Assembly (NCBI GenBank): GCA_021734325.1
Contig: JAIPJF010000002.1
Coordinates: 1 to 64,000 of the forward strand
Direction: 5' to 3'
DNA length: 64,000 nt
Origin: Fidelibacterota bacterium
Lineage (GTDB): Bacteria > Fidelibacterota > UBA8477 > JABMPR01
Under the pieces are notes generated by a model, which made no database searches, had not been told where the DNA came from, and saw only the letters and a program-made list of their open reading frames with translations. Below, one piece after another: positions 17,955 through 29,305 of the stretch. Every line of letters begins with the position of its first letter. Positions within the stretch are counted from its first letter, which is position 1. The position numbers and the translations under genes were made by a program.

Positions 17955-19631
17955 ATGATGAGATCCGACCTTATAAAAGAAGGGTTCGACAAGGCGCCAC
18001 ACAGAAGTCTCTTACGGGCAACTGGTGTTATCCAGAGTGATGCAGATTTCAAAAAACCATTTATCGGTATTGCCAATTCATATATCGACCTGATCCCTGG
18101 TCATGTTCATTTGCAGTCATTTGGTGCAGCTGCCAAAACGGCCGTAAGAGAGGCCGGAGGCGTTCCCTTTGAATTCAACACCATTGGTGTGGATGATGGC
18201 ATTGCCATGGGACATCTGGGAATGCGCTATTCACTTCCCAGTCGTGAACTGATTGCTGATAGTGTTGAAACCGTTGCCGAAGCACATCGTCTGGATGGCC
18301 TCATCTGTATCTCAAGTTGCGATAAGATTGTACCGGGAATGCTAATGGCCGTCTTACGCATGAATATTCCGGCTGTGTTTGTGGCTGGAGGACCGATGCT
18401 GGCTGGCAGGACTAAAAATGGTGACAAGGTAGATCTAATCTCCGTTTTTGAAGGCGTTGGTAAATATCAGGCTGGTGCCATGGATGATGACCAGCTAAAA
18501 GATTTAGAAGAAAATGCCTGTCCAACCTGTGGTTCCTGTTCAGGAATGTTTACAGCAAACTCCATGAATTGCCTCCTGGAAGCGCTTGGCTTGGCATTGC
18601 CAGGGAATGGGAGTATGCCTGCAGTTGATAAGGGCAGATTAGATCTCGTGCGTGAGTGTGCAAAGGCGATCATCAACCTGGTTGAGCGGGATATCAAACC
18701 CCGTGATATCGTTACCAAGGAAAGTATTCTCAATGCCTTTGCATTGGATATGTCCATGGGCGGTAGTACAAATACCGTCCTCCATACCTTGGCTGCAGCC
18801 TCAGAAGCTGAAATTGATTTTGATCTTGATGAGTTGAATGCATTGAGTCGTAGGACCCCATATTTATGTAAAGTTAGTCCCGCGACAGATCGTGTTCACA
18901 TGGAAGATGTCCATCGTGCCGGCGGTATTTCAGCGATCCTCAAGGAATTATCCAAAATTGATGGCCTCCTTGATTTGGATCGCCCGACCATTTCCGGGAA
19001 TACCCTTGGTGAAACAATCATGAAATCAGATAGGCTGGATGGCGAAGTCATCCGATCTGTTGAAGATCCCTATTCTCCTGAAGGAGGTCTGGCCATCCTT
19101 TATGGAAATCTGGCACCACAGGGGTCCATCATTAAGACGGGTGCTGTCGATCCCAAGATGATGGTACACACTGGACCTGCCAGGATCTATGAATCACAGG
19201 ATGAAGCTGTCGCAGGGATCAAAGCATCTGATGTAAAACCTGGCGATGTCGTGGTCATCAGATATGAAGGTCCCAGGGGAGGACCTGGAATGCCCGAAAT
19301 GCTGGCGCCAACCAGTGCCATCATGGGTATGGGCTTAGGTGGGGAGGTTGCCTTGATCACCGACGGCAGATTTTCCGGTGGGACAAGAGGAGCCTGCGTT
19401 GGTCATGTCTCACCTGAAGGTGCTTCTGGCGGGCCCATCGCCTGTCTCGCAGAAGGTGATCTGATCACCATTGATATTCCAAATCGCCAGCTGTCTGTTG
19501 ATCTCACTGATGATGAGATTTCCAGGAGAATGGCTGCCTTGCCACCGTTTGAACCAAAGATAAAAACAGGCTACCTGTCCCGTTACGCCAGGATGGTAAC
19601 CTCAGCAAATACTGGAGCAGTATTAAAATGA
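17955..19631 (+). CDS. ilvD: Dihydroxy-acid dehydratase
   Basis: A 558-residue Fe-S dehydratase producing 2-oxoisovalerate and 2-oxo-3-methylvalerate for Val/Leu/Ile. The cluster-ligand regions '[10 protein letters not shown]' and '[19 protein letters not shown]' are intact, as is '[19 protein letters not shown]' near the C-terminus. Two consecutive ATG codons (17955, 17958) follow AAGGAACGAGG; the second has better spacing. It is the first gene of a ten-gene branched-chain operon controlled by the Ile/Leu/Val-rich leader, and overlaps ilvB by four bases. Confidence 0.95.
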   Translation: MMRSDLIKEGFDKAPHRSLLRATGVIQSDADFKKPFIGIANSYIDLIPGHVHLQSFGAAAKTAVREAGGVPFEFNTIGVDDGIAMGHLGMRYSLPSRELIADSVETVAEAHRLDGLICISSCDKIVPGMLMAVLRMNIPAVFVAGGPMLAGRTKNGDKVDLISVFEGVGKYQAGAMDDDQLKDLEENACPTCGSCSGMFTANSMNCLLEALGLALPGNGSMPAVDKGRLDLVRECAKAIINLVERDIKPRDIVTKESILNAFALDMSMGGSTNTVLHTLAAASEAEIDFDLDELNALSRRTPYLCKVSPATDRVHMEDVHRAGGISAILKELSKIDGLLDLDRPTISGNTLGETIMKSDRLDGEVIRSVEDPYSPEGGLAILYGNLAPQGSIIKTGAVDPKMMVHTGPARIYESQDEAVAGIKASDVKPGDVVVIRYEGPRGGPGMPEMLAPTSAIMGMGLGGEVALITDGRFSGGTRGACVGHVSPEGASGGPIACLAEGDLITIDIPNRQLSVDLTDDEISRRMAALPPFEPKIKTGYLSRYARMVTSANTGAVLK

Positions 19632-21373
19632 GTGAAAAACGAGCATCAAATAAAAGCAGAGTTTTAAGCGGCGCAGAGATTGTTTGGGAATGCCTCATTG
19701 AAGAGGGTGTTGAGGTTCTTTTTGGGTATCCCGGAGGTGCAAATCTGCCCATTTATGATGCCCATGTCAAATACAGCGATCGAGTCCACCATGTCTTGAC
19801 CCGTCATGAACAAAATGCGGCCCATGCAGCCGATGGATATGCCCGGGCCAGTGGAAAGGTTGGCGTTGCATTGGCAACCTCAGGACCGGGTGCTACCAAT
19901 CTGATAACCGGTGTGGCCACTGCCATGATGGATTCAATCCCAATGGTCTGCATCTCCGGACAAGTGGGCCGGGCTTCCCTGGGGAGCGATGCTTTCCAGG
20001 AAACCGATATTCTGGGAGCCATGATCCCCCTTACCAAGCACAGCTACCAGGTAAACGATATTACCAAGCTCGCCGGTGTCATCAAGGATGCCTTTTACAT
20101 TGCCCGTTCAGGCAGACCTGGACCGGTGCTCGTTGATATCCCAAAGGATGTTCAAAACGAAACCACTGAATTTGTGTATCCAGAAAAGCACAATGTACTG
20201 CCAGGTTACAATCCCACGGTCAGTGTTCCCATGGATCAATTGATAGAGGTTGCAAAAATGATCCAGGAAGCCAAGAATCCAGTCATCCTGGCCGGACATG
20301 GCGTACTCATCTCTGATGCGTCGACCGAGCTGGCTGCACTGGCAGAAAAGGCCGATATCCCTGTTTCTGTGACCCTGCTGGGGATTGGAGGAATTCCTGC
20401 CAGTCATCCAAAATGTATCGGGTTCATGGGAATGCATGGGGCCTATTGGGCTAACCATGCGATTCAGAAGGCCGACTTACTCATCGCATGTGGGATGCGC
20501 TTTGACGATCGGGTGACTGGAAAACTCGAAACCTATTCGCCCAATTCCAAAAAGGTCCATATTGATATCGATCCTACAGAACTTAATAAAAATGTCATGG
20601 TGGATGTCCCCATACGGGGTGATCTGAAGACAGTTCTGGCTGCTTTATTGCCCATGGTGAAGGAAGCTAAGCACGATGCGTGGTCGACAACGATCAAGGA
20701 GTGGATGAAAATTTCTCATACAAGAGAAATTCTCCATCGCAAATCAGATAAACTGTTCAGCGCTTTTGTTATCAGGGATATCTGGGAGGCTACAAAAGGG
20801 AATGCACTGGTGGTTACTGATGTGGGTCAGCATCAAATGACTGTCGCCCAATACTATTATCAGGATCACCAGCATTCACTGTTGACTTCAGGTGGTCTTG
20901 GAACCATGGGCTATGGATTACCGGCAGCTATAGGGGCCAGTTTTGCCGGTCGCGACAAGGATATCTGGCTGGTGGTTGGAGATGGTGGGATCCAAATGAC
21001 CATCAATGAGTTGGCAACTGCAGTCCAGGAAAATGTGAACATTAATATTGCGCTGATCAATAACGGCTACCTGGGAATGGTAAGGCAATGGCAGGAGATG
21101 TTCTACGATAAGCGCTTCAGTCAAACACCGATCTCAAGCCCGGATTTCTTAAAGCTTACCGAAGCGTATGGATTAAAAGGATATCGTGTTTCGGAGCGCA
21201 AGGACGTGATCCCGACTGTATTGGAAGCCCAGGCACACCGGGGTCCAACGCTGATCGAATTTGTTGTGGAAGAAATGGAAATGGTCTACCCCATGGTCGC
21301 CGCCGGAGCTGATCTGGATGACATGCACCAGCGGCCCCTGATCGAAGAACAGTTTTCAGATATGGAGGTATAG
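19628..21373 (+). CDS. ilvB: Acetolactate synthase, large subunit
   Basis: A 581-residue ThDP enzyme that condenses pyruvate with pyruvate or 2-oxobutyrate. The catalytic Glu lies in '[15 protein letters not shown]', and the ThDP/Mg motif '[17 protein letters not shown]...[12 protein letters not shown]' is present near the C-terminus. It is an anabolic AHAS by its FAD-region spacing and its immediate neighbour ilvN. It starts ATGA-overlapped with ilvD. Confidence 0.96.
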   Translation: MSEKRASNKSRVLSGAEIVWECLIEEGVEVLFGYPGGANLPIYDAHVKYSDRVHHVLTRHEQNAAHAADGYARASGKVGVALATSGPGATNLITGVATAMMDSIPMVCISGQVGRASLGSDAFQETDILGAMIPLTKHSYQVNDITKLAGVIKDAFYIARSGRPGPVLVDIPKDVQNETTEFVYPEKHNVLPGYNPTVSVPMDQLIEVAKMIQEAKNPVILAGHGVLISDASTELAALAEKADIPVSVTLLGIGGIPASHPKCIGFMGMHGAYWANHAIQKADLLIACGMRFDDRVTGKLETYSPNSKKVHIDIDPTELNKNVMVDVPIRGDLKTVLAALLPMVKEAKHDAWSTTIKEWMKISHTREILHRKSDKLFSAFVIRDIWEATKGNALVVTDVGQHQMTVAQYYYQDHQHSLLTSGGLGTMGYGLPAAIGASFAGRDKDIWLVVGDGGIQMTINELATAVQENVNINIALINNGYLGMVRQWQEMFYDKRFSQTPISSPDFLKLTEAYGLKGYRVSERKDVIPTVLEAQAHRGPTLIEFVVEEMEMVYPMVAAGADLDDMHQRPLIEEQFSDMEV

Positions 21374-21381
21374 AGAAGATC

Positions 21382-21951
21382 ATGATCAAATCAGAACATA
21401 CAATCGTTGCGTTTGTTGAAGATGAACCGGGTGTCTTAAATCGGGTCGTCAGCCTTCTAAGAAGAAGAAACTACAATATCAAAAGCCTCGTTGTAGGCGC
21501 AACAGAACAACCCGGACTGAGTCGTATGACCATCGTTACTGACGAATCCGATAATAACCGGCGTGTCAATATGGCCCGCAACATTCAAAAACTGGTAAAT
21601 GCATATACTGTGGAGGATGTGACCGATGTGCCAGCCGTTATTCGCGAGTATATGTTGGCGAAAGTATCTGTTTCCAACGGTGATAGGGTGGAATTGGATC
21701 TGTTGACCCGGGAGTATGGCGCTAAAGTGATTGACTCTGAAGAGGGGGCAGTCATCATTGAAGCCACGGGTTACGATATGGAAATTGAATCATTCATTCA
21801 AAAATTAAAAGCGTATGATATTGTTGAGCTTATGCGTAGCGGAAAGATGGCCATGCGAAGAGGATCACATCTCGAATTAAAGGCAAAGCTAGAGATGATG
21901 AGCACAGATCAACAAGGGTCAACCAGTCAAATTCAATCAGCAATTTCATAA
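21382..21951 (+). CDS. ilvN: Acetolactate synthase, regulatory subunit
   Basis: A 189-residue small subunit. The N-terminal ACT domain begins '[31 protein letters not shown]', the usual valine-binding fold, followed by the C-terminal domain that completes the AHAS regulatory unit ('VLGATEQ'-like stretch and 'GAVIIEATG'). It is of the longer IlvH type (about 160-190). It sits eight bases after ilvB, with which it forms the holoenzyme, and gives valine feedback inhibition in the known family. Confidence 0.93.
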   Translation: MIKSEHTIVAFVEDEPGVLNRVVSLLRRRNYNIKSLVVGATEQPGLSRMTIVTDESDNNRRVNMARNIQKLVNAYTVEDVTDVPAVIREYMLAKVSVSNGDRVELDLLTREYGAKVIDSEEGAVIIEATGYDMEIESFIQKLKAYDIVELMRSGKMAMRRGSHLELKAKLEMMSTDQQGSTSQIQSAIS

Positions 21952-21971
21952 AGACAGAGGGAGTAAGAATT

Positions 21972-22970
21972 ATGGTAAACGCATATTATGACAGTGACGC
22001 TGATCTATCAGTCTTAAAGGGTAAAAAGTGTGCCGTATTGGGATATGGTAGTCAGGGACATGCCCATTCACTGAATCTTAAAGAGTCGGGAATGGACGTC
22101 TGTGTTGGTCTGCGAAAAGAGAGCGCATCCTGGAAAAAAGCCGAAGCAGCAGGATTGGAAGTAAAGACGATTCCGGAGGCTGTGGCCGCCGCAGATATCG
22201 TCATGATCCTCCTCCCGGACCAGACCATGAAAGCCATATACGATGCTGATGTTGCCCCATATATGGACAATGTGAGTACCTTGGCCTTTGGTCATGGATT
22301 CAATATCCATTACAAGCAGATTGTTCCTCCTGGGCATGTAGATGTGATCATGATCGCTCCTAAAAGCCCAGGTCACCTGGTTCGTCGAACCTATCAGAAC
22401 GGACAGGGCGTTCCCTGTCTGATCGCCGTTGAGCAGGATGCTTCCGGTCATGCAAAGAATATCGCCCTGGCATGGGCCAAAGGTATCGGATGTACCCGAG
22501 CCGGAGCGCTTGAGACCAACTTCAAGGATGAAACCGAAACAGATCTGTTTGGTGAACAGGCAGTTCTTTGTGGAGGCGTGGCTGATCTGGTCAAGAGCGG
22601 TTTTGAAACCCTGACAGAAGGTGGCTACCCTGCTGATCTTGCCTATTTCGAGTGTATGCACGAGCTAAAACTGATTGTCGATCTGTTCTATGAAGGTGGT
22701 TTATCAGGGATGAATTATTCAGTTAGTGAAACGGCTGAGTATGGTGGTATGACCAGAGGTCCCCGTGTCATTGATGCCGACACAAAAAAACGTATGAAGG
22801 GAATTCTGGCTGAAGTTCAGGACGGTTCCTTTGCCAAGGAATGGCTGGAAGAATCAAAAAGCGGCGGTAAGCATTTTGAAGCCCTGCGCAAACAGAATCG
22901 TGAGCACCCCATAGAAGTTGTTGGTAAAAAACTGAGGGGCATGATGAGCTTTATTGGAAATAAAGGATAA
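21972..22970 (+). CDS. ilvC: Ketol-acid reductoisomerase (class I)
   Basis: A 332-residue NADPH-dependent enzyme converting acetolactate to dihydroxyisovalerate. '[19 protein letters not shown]' (residues 19-37) is the Rossmann loop, '[13 protein letters not shown]' and the conserved metal-site '[14 protein letters not shown]' follow, and the short class I length fits. A strong GAGGGAG site precedes ATG. Confidence 0.96.
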   Translation: MVNAYYDSDADLSVLKGKKCAVLGYGSQGHAHSLNLKESGMDVCVGLRKESASWKKAEAAGLEVKTIPEAVAAADIVMILLPDQTMKAIYDADVAPYMDNVSTLAFGHGFNIHYKQIVPPGHVDVIMIAPKSPGHLVRRTYQNGQGVPCLIAVEQDASGHAKNIALAWAKGIGCTRAGALETNFKDETETDLFGEQAVLCGGVADLVKSGFETLTEGGYPADLAYFECMHELKLIVDLFYEGGLSGMNYSVSETAEYGGMTRGPRVIDADTKKRMKGILAEVQDGSFAKEWLEESKSGGKHFEALRKQNREHPIEVVGKKLRGMMSFIGNKG

Positions 22971-22978
22971 TAAATTTA

Positions 22979-24061
22979 ATGCGATCTTATAAAATAGCCG
23001 TTCTAGCCGGTGATGGTATTGGCCCAGAGGTCATGAATGCTGCCCTTAAAGTTCTCAATACTATTGGCGAGATGGAAGCGGTCAAGTTTGAATATGAATA
23101 TGCCCAGGTCGGTGGTTGTGCCATTGATGAGACGGGTTACCCGATCTCAGAGGAGACCCTCGACATGTGTAAACGCTCAGACTCTGTCCTCCTGGGAGCA
23201 GTGGGCGGGCCAAAATGGGAATCCTTACCTCAAGACCAAAAACCGGAACAGGCTTTGTTGAAACTCCGGGGCGGCCTGGGTCTCTATTCAAATCTTCGAC
23301 CAGCTGTCGTTTTTCCGGCACTGGCTGATTCCTCCTCATTAAGAGAAGAAGTTGTATCTGGTGTGGATGTCATGGTTGTAAGAGAGCTGACCGGCGGTAT
23401 CTATTTTGGTACTCCGAAGGGTTCTGACCAGAATAAAGCCTGGAATACCATGGTCTATGAACGTCATGAAGTTGAACGGATTGCCCATGTTGCCTTTGAC
23501 CTGGCTCGGAAGCGCAGCGGAAGGGTCACCTCAGTTGATAAGGCCAATGTTCTGGATGTTTCCCAATTCTGGCGTGATATCGTTATCGAGGTCCACAAAC
23601 AATATCCAGATATCAAACTGGATCATATGTATGTCGATAACGCTGCCATGCAATTGGTTCGGACCCCGAAGCAGTTCGATGTCATCGTTACCAGCAATAT
23701 GTTTGGCGATATCCTCAGTGATATTGCTTCCATGGTTACCGGCAGCCTGGGGATGTTGCCCTCTGCCAGTTTGGGTGAGAAATATGCCCTTTATGAGCCT
23801 GTTCATGGCTCGGCACCTGACATTGCCGGTCAGGGGAAAGCAAACCCCCTTGCCATGATCATGTCGGTATCCATGATGTTGAATTACACACTCGATCTTC
23901 CAAAATCTGGACTGGCAATTCAAACGGCCATCTCTGAAGTTCTCGAATCAGGTTATCGAACGGCAGAACTCTACCGTGAGGGTGACAAACTTGTCAGCAC
24001 AGATGAAATGAGTGATCTGGTTATCAAAAAATTAACCCAGGTTAGCGAGCGTGTCACATGA
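22979..24061 (+). CDS. leuB: 3-isopropylmalate dehydrogenase
   Basis: A 360-residue NAD-dependent beta-decarboxylating dehydrogenase of leucine synthesis. It begins 'YKIAVLAGDGIGPEV', has 'RELTGGIYFG' and the catalytic 'VDKANVLDVSQFWR' Lys region, plus the 'EPVHGSAPDIAGQGKANP' signature. It lies eight bases after ilvC and overlaps leuA by four bases (ATGA). The leucine branch enters the transcript here. Confidence 0.96.
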   Translation: MRSYKIAVLAGDGIGPEVMNAALKVLNTIGEMEAVKFEYEYAQVGGCAIDETGYPISEETLDMCKRSDSVLLGAVGGPKWESLPQDQKPEQALLKLRGGLGLYSNLRPAVVFPALADSSSLREEVVSGVDVMVVRELTGGIYFGTPKGSDQNKAWNTMVYERHEVERIAHVAFDLARKRSGRVTSVDKANVLDVSQFWRDIVIEVHKQYPDIKLDHMYVDNAAMQLVRTPKQFDVIVTSNMFGDILSDIASMVTGSLGMLPSASLGEKYALYEPVHGSAPDIAGQGKANPLAMIMSVSMMLNYTLDLPKSGLAIQTAISEVLESGYRTAELYREGDKLVSTDEMSDLVIKKLTQVSERVT

Positions 24062-25641
24062 GTGAAAAAGTAATCGTATTTGATACAACACTCAGGGATG
24101 GTGAACAATCACCTGGTGCCTCCCTGACCATAAAGGAGAAGGTTGAGATCGCCCGCCAATTGGACAAACTCGGTGTTGATGTGATCGAGGCAGGATTTCC
24201 CGTTTCCTCACCGACCCAATTTGAGTCGGTCCGCCGGGTTGGTGGCGAGGTTGCAGCAACAGTCGCAGGACTTGCACGGGCACTTGAATCTGATATAGAT
24301 GCTGTGCGCAAAGCCTTGGAAAATGTGGAACATTACCGGATCCATACCTTTATGGGTACCTCAGACATCCATATCACCCAAAAATTTGCCAGCGATCGCT
24401 ATGGCAAGACCCTGGGGGCTAAACGTAAAAAAATAATTGAAATGGCCTGTCATGCAGTGGCCTATGCCAAGACCTTCACACCTGATGTTGAATTTTCGCC
24501 TGAAGATGCCGGCCGAACTGATATCGAATATCTCATCGATGTTGTTGAGGCAGTTATAGCTGCCGGGGCCACAACAGTGAATATTCCTGATACAACGGGA
24601 TATACATTTCCCACTGAATTTGGAAAAAAGATCGCTGCCCTCCGGGAACGGGTTTCAAACATCAATCATGCGGTGATCAGCGTTCATTGTCACAACGATC
24701 TTGGGTTGGCTGTTGCCAACTCACTGACAGCCATTTCAAATGGTGCCCGTCAGGTGGAATGCACCATCAATGGCATCGGTGAACGGGCTGGGAATGCCTC
24801 CCTTGAAGAAATTGTCATGGCTTTGAAGGTTCGTCCTGAACTCTGGGATTGTCACACCGATATAAAGACCGCGGAGATCATGAATACCAGTCGGATGGTA
24901 TCTGCCTATACCGGGATGCTGGTACAGCCCAACAAGGCCATTGTTGGTGAAAATGCCTTTGCCCATGAGTCTGGCATCCACCAGGATGGAGTTCTCAAAA
25001 ATCGCAGTACCTATGAGATCATGAATCCTGATTCCATTGGCATGACAGAGAGCAAGATCGTTCTCGGTCGCCATTCTGGACGAGCAGGTCTGAAAGCTCG
25101 CTTAAAGTCACTTGGATACCATGTGGACAAAGAGCGGCTCAACGCAGTCTATAAAGAATTTGTCATCCTTGCTGACAAAAAAAAGGAAGTCTTTGACGAG
25201 GATCTTCGCGCCATCATGGGTGAACTCATGGAGGCGGAAGAAGCATTCTATAAACTTGATTATCTCCATGTTAATCTTGGAACAACGACTATTCCTGTTG
25301 CCATTGTTCGGATTCAAACCCCTGACAAGGTTTATGAAGATTCCGCCACGGGAGATGGTCCCGTTGCAGCATGTTTCAGAGCCATAGCCAGGGCACTTGG
25401 TATCAGACAACAGTTTAATCTAGAATACTATCAGGTCCGCTCCATTACCAAAGGGAAAAGCGCCCTCGGTGAGGTCACGCTACGTTTGCATCATAATGGA
25501 GATATCTATGCTGGTCGTGGTATTTCCACTGACACTATCGAGGCCAGTGTGAAAGCTTATCTGGAAGCCTTGAATCAACACAGGAAGATGGTGGAAATGG
25601 AACAAAACCCGGGATCTATAAAAGTGGAAGAGCGTGTGTGA
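24058..25641 (+). CDS. leuA: 2-isopropylmalate synthase
   Basis: A 527-residue HMGL-type synthase joining acetyl-CoA and 2-oxoisovalerate. The N-terminal barrel opens '[16 protein letters not shown]', with metal ligands in '[15 protein letters not shown]'; '[17 protein letters not shown]' marks the linker, and the C-terminal LeuA allosteric domain (from about residue 395) carries the leucine feedback site. It differs from the second synthase in this operon (27.7 kb), which lacks the 'SPG' motif and is called CimA. Confidence 0.94.
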   Translation: MSEKVIVFDTTLRDGEQSPGASLTIKEKVEIARQLDKLGVDVIEAGFPVSSPTQFESVRRVGGEVAATVAGLARALESDIDAVRKALENVEHYRIHTFMGTSDIHITQKFASDRYGKTLGAKRKKIIEMACHAVAYAKTFTPDVEFSPEDAGRTDIEYLIDVVEAVIAAGATTVNIPDTTGYTFPTEFGKKIAALRERVSNINHAVISVHCHNDLGLAVANSLTAISNGARQVECTINGIGERAGNASLEEIVMALKVRPELWDCHTDIKTAEIMNTSRMVSAYTGMLVQPNKAIVGENAFAHESGIHQDGVLKNRSTYEIMNPDSIGMTESKIVLGRHSGRAGLKARLKSLGYHVDKERLNAVYKEFVILADKKKEVFDEDLRAIMGELMEAEEAFYKLDYLHVNLGTTTIPVAIVRIQTPDKVYEDSATGDGPVAACFRAIARALGIRQQFNLEYYQVRSITKGKSALGEVTLRLHHNGDIYAGRGISTDTIEASVKAYLEALNQHRKMVEMEQNPGSIKVEERV

Positions 25642-27044
25642 TGAGTGCAAAAACACTATACGATAAACTGTGGGAGACCCATGAAGTGCGCCGGAATGAT
25701 GATGGGACAAGTTTGCTCTATATAGACCGTCAATTGATCCATGAAGTGACCTCACCCCAGGCATTTGAAGGTCTGCGAATGAATCAGCGGGCACCATGGA
25801 GAACAGGAGCCAACGTAGCCGTCCCAGACCATAATATTCCTACCAAGGATCGCGAAAAGGGGATAGAGGACCCTGTATCCAAACTTCAGATCGATACGCT
25901 GGCGAGCAATACCAGAAATCTGGGAATTACAAATTTTGATATGTCAGATCCGCGTCAGGGAATCGTCCACGTGATTGGTCCAGAACAGGGGATTACCCTG
26001 CCAGGCATGACCATCGTCTGTGGTGATTCGCACACCTCGACCCATGGTGCACTGGGAGCACTGGCCTTTGGTATTGGGACATCTGAGGTCGAGCACGTTC
26101 TCGCAACCCAGTGTCTGGTCCAGGCTAAGTCTAAAAATATGCTTGTCAGGGTGGATGGAAAATTGAGACGGGGTGTATCAGCAAAGGATCTAATCCTGGC
26201 GATCATCGGACAGATTGGAACTGCCGGTGGAACAGGTTATGCCATCGAATTTGGTGGCGAGGCAATCCGTGATATGTCCATGGAAGGTCGCATGACGGTT
26301 TGTAACATGACCATTGAAGCAGGTGCCAGAGCCGGGTTAATCGCCGTTGACCAAATCACCATCAATTATGTCAAAGGTCGTAATTTTGCGCCTGCAGGCA
26401 AGCTATGGGAAGCAGCAAAGTCTTACTGGCAAACACTTCATTCTGATGATGCTGCTATTTATGACAAGGTCATCGTATTTGACGCAGCTGAGATCAAACC
26501 CATGGTCTCCTGGGGAACCTCACCGGAAATGGTGGCGCCTGTTGATGGAATTGTGCCATTATCAGTTGATCCGGCAAAGACTGAGCAGCACAACAACGCA
26601 CTCAAATACATGGGTCTGAAACCGGGGATGCCAATTGAGGATATCACTTTTGATAAGGTATTCATTGGCTCGTGCACGAATTCCAGGATCGAAGATCTGA
26701 GAGAAGCAGCCCGAATCATAAAGGGTCGGAAAGTAGCTTCAAGTATATCTCTGGCCATGGTTGTGCCCGGATCAGGTCCTGTAAAAGCACAAGCGGAGGC
26801 TGAGGGCCTGGATAAGATCTTTCTGAATGCCGGTTTTGAATGGCGGGAACCGGGATGCTCCATGTGTCTCGCTATGAATGCTGATCGTCTGGAACCGGGG
26901 GAACGCTGTGCTTCGACTTCAAATAGAAATTTTGAGGGTCGCCAGGGACAGGGTGGTCGCACCCATCTCCTGAGCCCGGCCATGGCCGCCGCAGCAGCCA
27001 TCGAAGGTCATATCACCGATGTGACAAAATATTACGAGGCTTAA
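25641..27044 (+). CDS. leuC: 3-isopropylmalate dehydratase, large subunit
   Basis: A 467-residue aconitase-family subunit. It starts '[16 protein letters not shown]', as in E. coli LeuC. Fe-S ligands are in '[15 protein letters not shown]' and 'CSMCLAMN'; '[32 protein letters not shown]' marks the active-site region. The ATG at 25641 overlaps the leuA stop by one base (TGATG); the GTG directly before it is a possible alternative. Confidence 0.96.
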   Translation: MSAKTLYDKLWETHEVRRNDDGTSLLYIDRQLIHEVTSPQAFEGLRMNQRAPWRTGANVAVPDHNIPTKDREKGIEDPVSKLQIDTLASNTRNLGITNFDMSDPRQGIVHVIGPEQGITLPGMTIVCGDSHTSTHGALGALAFGIGTSEVEHVLATQCLVQAKSKNMLVRVDGKLRRGVSAKDLILAIIGQIGTAGGTGYAIEFGGEAIRDMSMEGRMTVCNMTIEAGARAGLIAVDQITINYVKGRNFAPAGKLWEAAKSYWQTLHSDDAAIYDKVIVFDAAEIKPMVSWGTSPEMVAPVDGIVPLSVDPAKTEQHNNALKYMGLKPGMPIEDITFDKVFIGSCTNSRIEDLREAARIIKGRKVASSISLAMVVPGSGPVKAQAEAEGLDKIFLNAGFEWREPGCSMCLAMNADRLEPGERCASTSNRNFEGRQGQGGRTHLLSPAMAAAAAIEGHITDVTKYYEA

Positions 27045-27045
27045 A

Positions 27046-27693
27046 ATGCAGAAATTTACATCATTAACAGGTTTGGTGGCACCCCTGGATAGATCCAACG
27101 TGGATACAGATGCCATTATTCCAAAACAGTTTCTTAAATCCATCAAGCGGAGCGGGTTTGGTCCTTATCTATTTGATGAATGGCGCTATCTGGATCATGG
27201 TGAACCAGGACAGGATTGCAGCAATAGACCGCTGAACACTGATTTTGTACTTAATCAGGATGAGTACAAGGGCGCGAGTGTCCTGCTTACACGATCTAAC
27301 TTTGGATGTGGCTCTAGTCGAGAACATGCCCCCTGGGCTCTCCTTGATTACGGTTTTCAGGTTATTCTGGCAGAAAGTTTTGCTGATATCTTCTACTCCA
27401 ACTGTTTTAAAAATGGTATGCTACCCATTGTTTTGCCCGCTGACGAAATTGGAGAACTATTTCAGGCGACCCATAACAATCAAGGCTTCAGCCTGAACGT
27501 AGATCTTCAAACCCAGAAAATCACACTACCTTCAGGAAAAGAAATTGAATTCGAGCTTGATGAATATCGCAAATACTGTCTGTTGAATGGCCTGGATGAG
27601 ATCGGTCAGACACTTTCCTACAAGGAAGAAATTCAGGCCTTCGAAAAGAAACATCTCGAAAAATACAGCTGGCTAATGCATGAGGTGCACTAA
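27046..27693 (+). CDS. leuD: 3-isopropylmalate dehydratase, small subunit
   Basis: A 215-residue swivel-domain subunit of the long (proteobacterial) type. '[15 protein letters not shown]' and '[16 protein letters not shown]' carry the substrate-binding residues. It follows leuC by one base and precedes cimA, whose ribosome-binding site is inside the leuD end. With LeuC it forms the isomerase; with cimA adjacent, the same enzyme would also isomerise citramalate, as known in citramalate-pathway organisms. Confidence 0.95.
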   Translation: MQKFTSLTGLVAPLDRSNVDTDAIIPKQFLKSIKRSGFGPYLFDEWRYLDHGEPGQDCSNRPLNTDFVLNQDEYKGASVLLTRSNFGCGSSREHAPWALLDYGFQVILAESFADIFYSNCFKNGMLPIVLPADEIGELFQATHNNQGFSLNVDLQTQKITLPSGKEIEFELDEYRKYCLLNGLDEIGQTLSYKEEIQAFEKKHLEKYSWLMHEVH

Positions 27694-27694
27694 A

Positions 27695-29293
27695 GTGTCT
27701 GAACATAGAAAAATAGAATTATTTGACTCCACACTCCGGGATGGGACACAGGGGGAAGGTGTCAATCTGTCTGTAGATGATAAACTCAGAATAGCTCAGC
27801 GTCTGGATGAATTCGGGATCAGTATTCTGGAAGGAGGCTGGCCTGGCTCTAACCCACGGGACCAGGAATTTTTCAGGCGGGCCAAACAGATGACCTTTCA
27901 CCAAGCCAAAATTTGTGCCTTTGGATCTACTGCAAGAAGTGTTAAAGCAGTCGAGTCAGATTCCAATCTGAATGCCCTGCTTATGGCGGAGACAGAAGTG
28001 GTTTCAATCTTCGGGAAAACATGGCGTCTCCATGCTGAAAAGGGGCTGGGTTTGAATACCGCAGAGAACTCAGAGCTGATCGAAAAATCAGTCGCCTATC
28101 TGGTCCAGAAAGGGCGCCGTGTGGTGTTTGATGCAGAGCATTTCTTTGATGGCTATAAGGATTCATCAGAATTTGCCATGGAAATGCTCCTGGCTGCGCA
28201 ACGTGGTGGCGCAGATACATTGGTGCTTTGTGACACCAATGGCGGTACCCTGCCCCACGAAGTGTCCCAGGCAACACAGCACGTTCTGGACACCTTTTCT
28301 TTACCTGTTGGCATTCATGCCCACAATGACGGTGGAATGGCTGCCGCAAATACAATCGTCGCTGTACAAGCAGGCGCCAGTCACGTTCAGGGTACCATGA
28401 ATGGTGTTGGTGAACGCTGTGGAAATGCAAATTTAAGTACTGTAATTCCCAATCTTATCCTGAAACTGGGCCTGGATCTCAAACACGAGGTCGATCTTAC
28501 CCAACTTACGAAGATTGCCAATTATGTATTTGAGATCATGAATCTTCATCCAGATGATCGGGCACCTTTTGTAGGTCGTTCTGCGTTTGCTCACAAGGGG
28601 GGTATTCATGTCAGCGCAGTCATGAAAGACAGCCGGATGTACGAACATATTGTACCAAAAGAAGTTGGGGCGAGACAACGCGTACTGGTTTCCGATCTTT
28701 CGGGAAAAAGCAATATTCGTTATAAAGCTGAAGAGTTGGACATCAATCTTGAAGACAGCCTGGGCGAAGTGCCTGGTAAAGTGGTTGAACACATCAAGAA
28801 TCTGGAGCATGGCGGGTATCAATATGAAGCGGCTGAAGCTTCCTTTGAATTGATCCTGAAGGAACAGATGGGAAGCTTTTCACCATTCTTTGAAGTTGAG
28901 GATTCCAGAGTCATCGTCAGCTATGAACGAGATGGACACAACCTGGCCGATGCCATGCTTAAGGTAAGAGTAAATGGCGAGGTTGAACATACTGCCGCAG
29001 ATGGGGTTGGTCCGGTGAATGCCCTGAATAAGGCACTCCAGAAAGCACTGATCCGCTTCTATCCGCAACTTTCTACCGTCCATTTAACGGATTACAAGGT
29101 GCGTGTTCTGGATGGGACCAATGGAACCAAAGCTGTGGTACGGGTGCTGATTGAGAGCAGCGATGGAAACAGTAGCTGGTCGACTGTTGGAGTTTCAGAA
29201 AATATTATTGAAGCCAGCTGGCAGGCTCTTGTAGACAGCCTGAACTACAAGCTGATGAAATCAGAAATTAAAAATAAGAATATCAAAGGATAG
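27695..29293 (+). CDS. cimA: (R)-citramalate synthase
   Basis: A 532-residue HMGL-family synthase. It opens 'IELFDSTLRDGTQGEGVNLS', the motif of CimA-type enzymes (GEG replaces the SPG of LeuA). 'GIHAHNDGGMAAANT' and 'HKGGIHVSAVMKD' continue the pattern, and a C-terminal LeuA-like regulatory domain follows. It would condense pyruvate and acetyl-CoA to citramalate, giving isoleucine without threonine. I use GTG 27695 (GAGGTG seven bases upstream); an ATG at 27680 inside leuD is possible. Placement among leu and ilv genes, with no ilvA in the window, fits. Confidence 0.88.
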   Translation: MSEHRKIELFDSTLRDGTQGEGVNLSVDDKLRIAQRLDEFGISILEGGWPGSNPRDQEFFRRAKQMTFHQAKICAFGSTARSVKAVESDSNLNALLMAETEVVSIFGKTWRLHAEKGLGLNTAENSELIEKSVAYLVQKGRRVVFDAEHFFDGYKDSSEFAMEMLLAAQRGGADTLVLCDTNGGTLPHEVSQATQHVLDTFSLPVGIHAHNDGGMAAANTIVAVQAGASHVQGTMNGVGERCGNANLSTVIPNLILKLGLDLKHEVDLTQLTKIANYVFEIMNLHPDDRAPFVGRSAFAHKGGIHVSAVMKDSRMYEHIVPKEVGARQRVLVSDLSGKSNIRYKAEELDINLEDSLGEVPGKVVEHIKNLEHGGYQYEAAEASFELILKEQMGSFSPFFEVEDSRVIVSYERDGHNLADAMLKVRVNGEVEHTAADGVGPVNALNKALQKALIRFYPQLSTVHLTDYKVRVLDGTNGTKAVVRVLIESSDGNSSWSTVGVSENIIEASWQALVDSLNYKLMKSEIKNKNIKG

Positions 29294-29305
29294 GAACGCC
29301 CGATC

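Noticed and set aside
22068-22661. A 197-codon minus-strand frame opposite ilvC
   Set aside because: ilvC has all catalytic motifs in the same place; no RBS precedes the antisense frame.
26459-27001. A 180-codon open frame on the minus strand opposite leuC
   Set aside because: leuC on the plus strand has full family motifs across this stretch; the minus frame is an antisense shadow without RBS or domain.
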